From Gammaproteobacteria bacterium (GTDB lineage: Bacteria > Pseudomonadota > Gammaproteobacteria > Pseudomonadales > UBA3067), in assembly GCA_019090565.1 (NCBI GenBank), contig JAHRVS010000092.1, forward strand, positions 1 to 5,646: a stretch of 5,646 nucleotides of DNA, read 5' to 3'. The stretch's first letter is position 1; the number at the start of each line of letters is the position of its first letter. Made by a program: the position numbers and the translations under genes. This document shows positions 1 to 4,316 of the stretch, piece after piece. The notes beneath the pieces are model-generated. The model was not told the origin of the DNA, did not search any database, and saw only the letters and a list, made by a program, of their open reading frames with translations.

Positions 1-96
1 CTATGGTTGTCGCTCACAGCATTTATGCTCGCTCGCTCTGTGTTGATGATGCATCGTTATGTTGTAATTAGCCGCAGTGGCGCTTGGTTTGTATGA
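1..96 (+). CDS. C-terminal end of a membrane protein, possibly a MATE/DinF-family exporter (partial)
   Basis: An open frame enters from the left edge in frame 1 and ends at TGA 94-96, giving 31 residues. The tail begins LWLSLTAFMLARSVLMMHRY and ends in a short polar stretch. A hydrophobic helix followed by FMLAR-type residues and a basic cap resembles the last transmembrane helix of MATE/DinF multidrug exporters, which couple cation influx to drug efflux at the inner membrane. This is recognised by pattern only; 31 residues are too few for a firm family call. The other two plus frames close earlier, and a terminator-like hairpin follows within 30 bases of the stop, supporting a real gene end here. 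It could be the tail of another polytopic membrane protein. Confidence 0.42.
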   Translation, partial: LWLSLTAFMLARSVLMMHRYVVISRSGAWFV

Positions 97-121
97 AGTT
101 AGCCTCTAGCTCGGTGGCCAA

Positions 122-155
122 ATTAACTATGCCACTATAGGTTAATACCTTTTTT
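122..155 (+). terminator. Probable intrinsic terminator after the upstream membrane-protein gene
   Basis: ATTAAC (122-127) pairs with GTTAAT (141-146). The stem can extend by TAT 128-130 with ATA 137-139 if G140 bulges out. Three bases later comes a run of six T (150-155). It lies 25 bases past the stop at 94-96. The stem is AT-rich and therefore weak for a terminator, but the order of stem then T-run is right for the plus strand. Confidence 0.42.
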
Positions 156-189
156 ACTCCATTGAGCGGGAGAAGAGCCATAATTAACG

Positions 190-243
190 ATGAATACCGC
201 CAAATTCCAACAGTCTGCTGGCGAGGCGAATTCGCCGAGGTGA
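190..243 (+). other. Possible 17-codon upstream ORF just before the DUF389 gene
   Basis: ATG 190 opens a 17-residue frame (MNTAKFQQSAGEANSPR) that stops at TGA 241-243. That stop is four bases before the TTG start of the next gene and overlaps its Shine-Dalgarno region. The spacing would suit a translationally coupled leader. Its own ribosome binding site is poor: the purine stretch GGGAGA at 168-173 is 16 bases upstream. There is no sign that the peptide is conserved, so chance is the default explanation. Confidence 0.15.
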
Positions 244-250
244 AAAATTG
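237..250 (+). promoter_or_regulatory. Ribosome binding site that fixes the TTG start of the DUF389 gene
   Basis: GAGG at 237-240 (extending to GAGGTGA) sits seven bases before TTG 248-250. No ATG or GTG lies nearby in the same frame, and the frame closes upstream at TGA 191-193. TTG 248 is therefore the best start. Confidence 0.7.
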
Positions 251-1237
251 AAATTAATAGAAATAATTGCGCCTTCATCAGATATAAAAATCATTACTGC
301 CGTTGCTTCACAGCAGCAGGCACAAGATTTTCGTCTGGGGCTCACTGATAAAGAAGGGCTTCAAAATGCGCGCCTATTAACCAGCGATGATCGCTTACAA
401 TCTACCCTCGATGGTCTTCAAACAGTATTGGGCACCCACCCTCAGGCACGTATTTTAGTTATGCCCATAGAGCTTTCTTTACCAAAGCAGGATGAAGACG
501 AGCGAAAAAAAGAAGATAGTGCATTGGCAGCGCGAGAAGCGCTGTATTCCACAGTGCAAAAAAATGCACGATTGGATTGGAACTTTATTCTATTGGTAGT
601 GCTATCTACTATTGTTGCCGCCATTGGTCTGATTGAAAATAATGTGGCCGTCGTAATCGGGGCGATGGTGATTGCGCCACTACTGGGTCCGAATTTAGCA
701 TTTGGCCTAGGAACTGCGTTGGCAGATACAGAATTAATGTGGCGGTCATTTATATCGCTGTTGGTAGGGGTGTTGGTTGCGATTTCATTATCTGCGGGTA
801 TTGGCCTTTTATGGCGGGGCGATATCTTGAGTACCGAGCTATTAGCACGCACGGATGTTGGGCTAGATTCTGCTGCCTTGGCTCTGGTATCCGGTGCTGC
901 TGCAGCCCTTTCACTGGCGACCGGCTTATCCAGTGTACTAGTCGGGGTCATGGTGGCAGTCGCTTTGTTGCCGCCAGCTACAACTTTCGGCCTTATGTTG
1001 GGCTATGGGAGAATGGATTTAGCTGCAGGCGCCGGTTTGTTGTTTGCAGTAAACGTGGTTTGTGTAAATCTCGCATGTAAACTGGTATTTCTATTTCGCG
1101 GAATCGCTCCTCTTGCGTGGAAGGCTCAGCAAAATGCAAAACGTACTATGCTTATTTATATTTTGATTTGGGTCATTACACTCTTGCTGCTTATATTCAC
1201 CATTTATTTGGAGTCAGCTGGGGCAATATGGTCTTGA
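248..1237 (+). CDS. DUF389 / TIGR00341-type inner-membrane protein of unknown function
   Basis: This is a complete 329-residue protein read from a TTG start with a good Shine-Dalgarno sequence. Residues 1-80 form a soluble N-terminal domain, followed by a strongly charged linker (QDEDERKKED, 81-90). About six or seven hydrophobic segments follow, near 111-130, 132-155, 167-188, 208-225, 227-251, 260-284 and 300-322. The family-like signatures are GAMVIAPLLGP at 138-148, and the glycine-rich LSSVLVGVMVAVALLPPA near 227-244. A cytosolic-looking domain followed by a membrane domain with two GxMVA-like motifs matches the DUF389 family (PF04087), whose biochemical role is not established. The gene stands alone, with a terminator-like hairpin before it and more than 700 non-coding bases after it. 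Assignment to the family is fairly sure; any transport role would be a guess. Confidence 0.88.
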   Translation: MKLIEIIAPSSDIKIITAVASQQQAQDFRLGLTDKEGLQNARLLTSDDRLQSTLDGLQTVLGTHPQARILVMPIELSLPKQDEDERKKEDSALAAREALYSTVQKNARLDWNFILLVVLSTIVAAIGLIENNVAVVIGAMVIAPLLGPNLAFGLGTALADTELMWRSFISLLVGVLVAISLSAGIGLLWRGDILSTELLARTDVGLDSAALALVSGAAAALSLATGLSSVLVGVMVAVALLPPATTFGLMLGYGRMDLAAGAGLLFAVNVVCVNLACKLVFLFRGIAPLAWKAQQNAKRTMLIYILIWVITLLLLIFTIYLESAGAIWS

Positions 1238-1389
1238 TCTTACTGAGCACCTCTCTCTTGTGAGAGCAGGGAGAGTATGGGCGCCTTGTTCCTAAAAGCA
1301 AAAAGCTGCTTCGGTTTTGAGCTAGGCAAAATCATGGCTCCACTAGCGGGCGAATTTACTTTCGCGTTATCAGCCTTGCGCTAACTAAA

Positions 1390-1692
1390 AAGGCATCAGG
1401 ACACCTCTAAAAATGCACTTTTCACGCGATAGCTGCATCACCGGTTGAAAGGCTCCTGCAAAACCGGCATACAGCACATCGTGTGCATAAGCTCCGCACT
1501 CGAATCCTCGTGTATGTCTTATACACTGCGGCTCTCGGCAATTGTGTCCTGCGTTGTTCTACCTCCTGAATCCATGCAGTCGTCCATGCGGGGCTTTCTT
1601 GCTCTCGCGTGAAAATTACTATTTTTAGAGGTGCCCATCAGTGATCATGAAGCAACCATGACACATTAAGCCGCAATTTTTAGAGATGCCTT
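1390..1692. repeat. Outer inverted-repeat element interrupted by the inner MITE (nested pair)
   Basis: AAGGCATC (1390-1397) is a perfect inverted match of GATGCCTT (1685-1692). The right outer end (1676-1691, an A, five T, then AGAGATGCCT) matches the right end of the inner element at 1621-1636 in 14 of 16 positions, so both belong to one repeat family. Removing the inner element and one ATCA copy would leave a 61-bp element running from 1390-1398 directly to 1641-1692, with 8-bp ends. The simplest reading is an old small repeat copy into which a related longer copy inserted. A partial tandem duplication of one end is the alternative. No coding capacity is visible. Confidence 0.45.
1399..1636. 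mobile_element. MITE-like non-autonomous element, 238 bp, with terminal inverted repeats and ATCA flanks
   Basis: The left end (1399-1414, GGACACCTCTAAAAAT) matches the reverse complement of the right end (1621-1636) in 15 of 16 positions. After a 4-base spacer on the left and 5 on the right, a second block is identical on both sides: TTTTCACGCGA at 1419-1429 and its complement at 1605-1615. ATCA at 1395-1398 and 1637-1640 directly flanks the ends and looks like a target-site duplication. The interior has no credible ORF but several hairpins: GCACA/TGTGC at 1474-1486, and GTGTAT/ATACAC at 1510-1526 enclosed by CCGCA/TGCGG at 1494-1498 and 1527-1531. A direct repeat of TCCATGC occurs at 1571 and 1583. 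Without a transposase it would need one in trans. The parent IS family cannot be named from this sequence. Confidence 0.72.
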
Positions 1693-1702
1693 ATACGGGG
1701 AA

Positions 1703-1765
1703 CTACCCAATTCAGTGTTTCTAAATCCGGAAAAAGAGAATATAGAATTAATAAAAACTGGGTAG
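1703..1765. repeat. 63-bp segment bounded by a perfect 7-bp inverted repeat
   Basis: CTACCCA (1703-1709) pairs with TGGGTAG (1759-1765). Nested inside, AATTC (1709-1713) can pair with GAATT (1745-1749), leaving about nine unpaired bases on the right arm. It could be a folded RNA element or the remnant of a small repeat. It starts 11 bases past the outer repeat described at 1390-1692. No function is evident. Confidence 0.3.
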
Positions 1766-1970
1766 ATGAGGGCGACAATTAACTTGAAAAATGCCGCTCT
1801 CTAGAGCCTCCTTCAAGGGGCGCTCGGCTTGCTATCTTAGTCGTGCTAACTTATTATTTCGTTAGCTATTAAGTCTTGACCTGGATAATTTTACGAGGCT
1901 ACTGAGGTAGGCAGTTTGGCACAACATGTATCTAAAACAATTCGTTAATCTAGATAAGTAGGGGTTCTCT
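1766..1970. other. Upstream region of the lipase gene; no gene seen
   Basis: No ORF with a credible start is visible. CTCTAGAG near 1798-1805 is an 8-bp palindrome within a nearly symmetric GCTCTCTAGAGC. TTGACC at 1876-1881 resembles a -35 box, and GATAAT at 1884-1889 resembles a -10 box, but they are only two bases apart and cannot belong to one sigma-70 promoter. The promoter of the lipase gene probably lies in this stretch but cannot be placed with confidence. The lipase Shine-Dalgarno sequence AGGGG is at 1960-1964. Confidence 0.3.
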
Positions 1971-2912
1971 ATGTCCTATTTTAAACTATTGCCTTCTGGA
2001 TGGGTTGTTTTCGGTTTTTTATTCGCTCTACCGTATTCATTTGTGCAAGCTCAAGAGGTTCAGTCTGTTCCAAAATATCCCATTGTGCTGGTGCATGGAT
2101 GGGGTGGTTTTGATCGATTTCTCGGCATTACGCCTTACTGGTTTGGTATTACGAGTAAGCTAGAGGAAGCTGGGATTATGGTTTACGAATCACAAGTTTC
2201 TGCTGTGAACTCGACAGAAATACGAGGCGAACAACTCATCATTCAAATTGAGCAACAGCTAAAGCGGTTTTCTGCGAGTAAAGTGAATTTGATTGGTCAT
2301 AGTCAGGGTGGTTTAACCGCTCGTTATGTAGCAGCGATGCGTCCCGATTTAGTCGCTAGTGTTACAGGAGTGGCTTCGCCACATAAAGGAAGTGAGTTAG
2401 CAGACCTAATTCAAAAAGCCACAGGCGGTGATGATACTAAGCGAGCAAAAATTCTTGGTTGGGTCGTCAGTATATTTGGCCACGTAATTGATCTATTTAC
2501 TTCGGGAGGCTTTCCTCAGGATGGACTCGCCTCAATGAGGTCTCTCACAGCAAGCGGGCTGGTTAAATTTAATAAGCTTTATCCCCAGGCGGTTCCTGAT
2601 GATTGCGGTGAAGGGGATTATGAAGTGAACGGCATTCGATATTATTCATGGGGGGGCGTCCAGAAATGGACAACAATTATTGACCCCAGTGATCTTTTAT
2701 TATGGTTTACGGGGCTTGCCTTTAAAGAAGCGAATGATGGCCTTGTTGGTCGTTGTAGCGCACATTTAGGGCTCGTAATACGAGATGATTACCCGCACAA
2801 TCACTTGGATGAAATAAATCAAATGTTTGGGCTTGATGGGTTTGGTGAAGAAAATGAACCCATCAATATCTATATGGAGCACATGGCAAGATTACAGGCT
2901 GCTGGTTTATAG
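1971..2912 (+). CDS. Secreted triacylglycerol lipase, Pseudomonas-type family I.1/I.2 (alpha/beta hydrolase)
   Basis: This 313-residue protein should hydrolyse ester bonds of long-chain triacylglycerols outside the cell. Residues 1-27 look like a Sec signal peptide with cleavage after FVQA. VLVHGWGG (39-46) forms the oxyanion-hole strand, and GHSQGG (109-114) carries the nucleophile Ser111. Asp256 in NDGLVG and His278 in NHLDEINQ complete the triad. Cys212 and Cys262 match the conserved disulfide pair of Pseudomonas lipases. Asp280, Gln284 and Asp238 fit the calcium site. The size suits a mature enzyme of about 285 residues. ATG 1971 is preceded by AGGGG (1960-1964) at six bases. Lipases of this family usually need a dedicated membrane foldase (Lif/LipB) encoded next door and leave by type II secretion. 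No foldase gene follows here, so it is either elsewhere or not needed. The gene appears monocistronic. Confidence 0.93.
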   Translation: MSYFKLLPSGWVVFGFLFALPYSFVQAQEVQSVPKYPIVLVHGWGGFDRFLGITPYWFGITSKLEEAGIMVYESQVSAVNSTEIRGEQLIIQIEQQLKRFSASKVNLIGHSQGGLTARYVAAMRPDLVASVTGVASPHKGSELADLIQKATGGDDTKRAKILGWVVSIFGHVIDLFTSGGFPQDGLASMRSLTASGLVKFNKLYPQAVPDDCGEGDYEVNGIRYYSWGGVQKWTTIIDPSDLLLWFTGLAFKEANDGLVGRCSAHLGLVIRDDYPHNHLDEINQMFGLDGFGEENEPINIYMEHMARLQAAGL

Positions 2913-2953
2913 CATTAACGTGGTACTTGTGTTTTTTGGTATTGTTTCACCCA

Positions 2954-2962
2954 CCCCCCCCC
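2954..2962. repeat. Homopolymer tract of nine C
   Basis: C9 at 2954-2962 follows CACCCA and lies 42 bases past the lipase stop. Such tracts are prone to slippage and to sequencing length errors. It is outside any supported gene, so no phase-variable product can be assigned. Confidence 0.6.
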
Positions 2963-2963
2963 A

Positions 2964-2989
2964 ATACAGGAACACATGGGTGCCTGTAT
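2964..2989. terminator. Hairpin downstream of the lipase gene (possible terminator without a T-run)
   Basis: ATACAGG (2964-2970) pairs perfectly with CCTGTAT (2983-2989). An inner CAC (2973-2975) pairs with GTG (2980-2982) across a four-base loop, leaving AA bulged on the left. It lies about 50 bases after the lipase stop. No T-run follows on the plus strand, so it may be a processing or stability hairpin, or a repeat remnant, rather than an intrinsic terminator. Confidence 0.35.
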
Positions 2990-3086
2990 AGAAGCATGGG
3001 TCGGCAACACCGCCGAGTTTGACTCCATCTATTGCAAACAGTTGGCCAAACTACGGAAAAGGAAACGCTTGGAAAATATCGCTTAG
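2976..3086 (+). CDS. Doubtful 36-residue ORF, not recognised
   Basis: ATG 2976 opens 36 codons ending at TAG 3084-3086, preceded by AGGA (2968-2971) four bases upstream. The product is rich in basic residues at its C-terminal half (KQLAKLRKRKRLENIA) and contains two cysteines. I do not recognise it. The ribosome binding site and the start codon both lie inside the 2964-2989 hairpin, so translation would be hindered unless the stem opens. It could be a small protein, a fragment of a decayed gene, or chance. Confidence 0.2.
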   Translation: MGACIEAWVGNTAEFDSIYCKQLAKLRKRKRLENIA

Positions 3087-3413
3087 CTTCTAAGTATCTC
3101 CCTTTGAAATATCACTTGAAAGTGAGATCACAGGCGATTTTGCCCACCTGCCTATTGAGAAAAAGCATATATCCTATTCTTTCTCTTATATTAATATTAT
3201 CGCCGATTTAATGCTTCCAGCAAAACGCACGCATTTATTTAGTCGTTACCTCTCAGTCATCAGTTCTGATTTTTTGTTTTCTTAGTCGAGCCTTACCTGT
3301 TCAAATATCATTTACTCTGGCTCCTTTGATGTATATAGCACACTAAAGGACATCCAGAAAAATATTGGAAATTTTCAGGGTTAGTGTTAGCCTTTCAAGC
3401 TAAACATTGATGC
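3087..3413. other. Intergenic region between the lipase and the transposase remnant; no gene seen
   Basis: The base composition is AT-rich. A stop-free frame runs from 3094 to the TAG at 3283-3285, but its first ATG is at 3211 and leaves only 24 codons without a clear ribosome binding site. CCAGAAAA (3354-3361) is nearly inverted at TTTTCAGG (3372-3379, one mismatch). TTAGC and GCTAA bracket a seven-base loop a little further on, and ATGCATGCAT (3410-3419) is a perfect palindrome touching the transposase start. These could be worn repeat ends linked to the transposase, but they are not strong enough to call REP sequences. Confidence 0.35.
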
Positions 3414-4132
3414 ATGCATTTACTCAAAGGCATAACCATTACCCGCGCCCGCAAAAAACTAGTGGCTGTTGAAGATATGCCGTTTTACCACTGCATATCC
3501 CGTTGTGTTCGTCGGGCTTATTTATGCGGCGAAGATTATCAGAGCGGTCAAAACTTTGATCACCGTAAGTTGTGGCTTGTTGAACGTATTAAGTTCCTGT
3601 CGTCCGTCTTTGCTATTGATGTGTGTGCGTACGCGGTTATGTCTAACCACTACCATGTGGTGTTATTTATTAATCAGGATGAAGCCAGTTCTTTGGATCA
3701 TGAGCAGATATTAGAGCGCTGGTTAAGAAAGTCAAAAGAGAGTTTGTGGGTCAGTGGAGTCCCGGCCTCAAGCAGCTGCCGCTAAAGGCCTTAAGCGGCA
3801 GCTCTTCCGCAGCGTTATCAGAAGGGATTCCTTTTACACGGCAGGACTATTTTGAGTTGGTCGATTGGGCAGGGCATTCACTGAGGGAGGACAAGTGCGG
3901 GGCTATTGATGAACAGTTACCACCCATTCTCCAGCGCTTGGGTATTAAACCTGAGAATTGGATTGATTCCGTTTCTCACTTTCAGGAATACTTTTTTGAT
4001 GCAGCGGGCACGCTTTTTTTCCTTGAGCAATTTAGGGAGAGGAAAAACAAGTTGCGTTTAAAACAAGCGGATGGAGTGGAGCCCATAGGGTGGATTAGAG
4101 GGAAAGGCGCTTCGAATAAGCTGTATGGTTAA
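3414..4132 (+). pseudogene. Broken REP-associated transposase (RAYT, Y1/HUH family) with an internal deletion and frame change
   Basis: Intact relatives are single-strand DNA transposases related to IS200/IS605 that act on REP-type hairpins. The N-terminal part starts at ATG 3414 and shows ARKKLVAVEDMPFYHCISRC and the HUH motif SNHYHVVLF (His79, His81). Homology ends around ERWLRK near 3731, after which this frame reads unrelated residues to a stop at 3783-3785. The C-terminal part continues in another frame from about 3725-3746 to TAA 4130-4132, with the family-like stretches GIPFTRQDYFELVDWAG and LREDKCGAIDEQLPPILQRL. The middle, roughly 100 residues in my estimate from family memory, is missing. 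That part should contain the catalytic tyrosine helix, so the protein is almost certainly inactive. A single deletion explains both the loss and the frame change. The terminator at 4157 closes the unit. Confidence 0.85.
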
Positions 4133-4156
4133 GCGCTCCTTGCTGCGGCTATAAAA

Positions 4157-4185
4157 GCAATGCAGGGGCATTGCCTAGATTTTTT
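4157..4185 (+). terminator. Intrinsic terminator after the transposase remnant
   Basis: GCAATGC (4157-4163) pairs perfectly with GCATTGC (4168-4174) across the loop AGGG. After five bases (CTAGA) a run of six T follows at 4180-4185. It starts 24 bases past the transposase stop, which suits an ordinary Rho-independent terminator. The A-run at 4153-4156 is too short to argue strongly for bidirectional action. Confidence 0.65.
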
Positions 4186-4202
4186 ATTAGGAACCCACAA
4201 AG

Positions 4203-4216
4203 ATTTTTATAAAAAT
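4203..4216. repeat. 14-bp perfect AT palindrome
   Basis: ATTTTTATAAAAAT at 4203-4216 is fully self-complementary. It lies between the terminator and the rmuC upstream repeat. It might be an AT-rich promoter or bending element, or chance in AT-rich DNA. Confidence 0.35.
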
Positions 4217-4220
4217 TGTT

Positions 4221-4248
4221 TAAGTTCGATTAGGCATGAACGAACTTA
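4221..4248. promoter_or_regulatory. Operator-like perfect inverted repeat upstream of rmuC
   Basis: TAAGTTCG (4221-4228) is exactly inverted as CGAACTTA (4241-4248) with a 12-base spacer. The arm centres are 20 bases apart, about two helical turns, a geometry that suits a dimeric regulator. It lies 66 bases before the GTG start of rmuC. It could also form an RNA hairpin with a 12-base loop. No regulator can be named. Confidence 0.35.
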
Positions 4249-4296
4249 TTGGTCAGAGCACTCGGCCTCGAAGATATTTTCAATTAGCGTATTCAG

Positions 4297-4316
4297 AAAG
4301 GAGAAAGCACAACGTG
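4297..4316 (+). promoter_or_regulatory. Ribosome binding site that decides the rmuC GTG start
   Basis: AAAGGAG at 4297-4303 is a strong Shine-Dalgarno match, ten bases before GTG 4314-4316. An in-frame ATG at 4236 would add 26 polar residues ahead of the membrane helix and lacks a suitably spaced ribosome binding site. An in-frame ATG at 4344 also lacks one and would cut into the membrane helix. GTG 4314 is the best choice. Confidence 0.7.

Noticed and set aside
442..951. A 169-codon open frame on the minus strand
   Set aside because: It lies wholly inside the well-supported DUF389 gene, has a low-complexity Ser/Thr/Ala-rich product and no recognisable domain. It is an antisense shadow.
739..1080. 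A 113-codon plus-strand frame inside the DUF389 gene
   Set aside because: It overlaps the transmembrane part of the real gene in another frame and has a Cys/Gly-rich product unlike any family I know.
1253..1266. CTCTC/GAGAG hairpin with a TTGT loop just after the DUF389 stop
   Set aside because: The stem is only five pairs and no T-run follows, so a terminator call is not supported.
1876..1889. TTGACC and GATAAT as a promoter for the lipase gene
   Set aside because: The two boxes are only two bases apart, far from the usual 16-18, and neither has a good partner at the right distance.
3094..3285. A 63-codon stop-free stretch before the transposase remnant
   Set aside because: It has no start codon until position 3211, no clear ribosome binding site and no recognisable similarity.
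3469..3714. An 81-codon plus-strand frame within the transposase remnant
   Set aside because: It overlaps the region that clearly encodes the HUH motif in another frame; it is a shadow.
4236..4316. ATG 4236 as an upstream start for rmuC
   Set aside because: It would add 26 polar, basic residues before the membrane helix, has no well-spaced ribosome binding site and overlaps the inverted repeat; AAAGGAG before GTG 4314 is far better.
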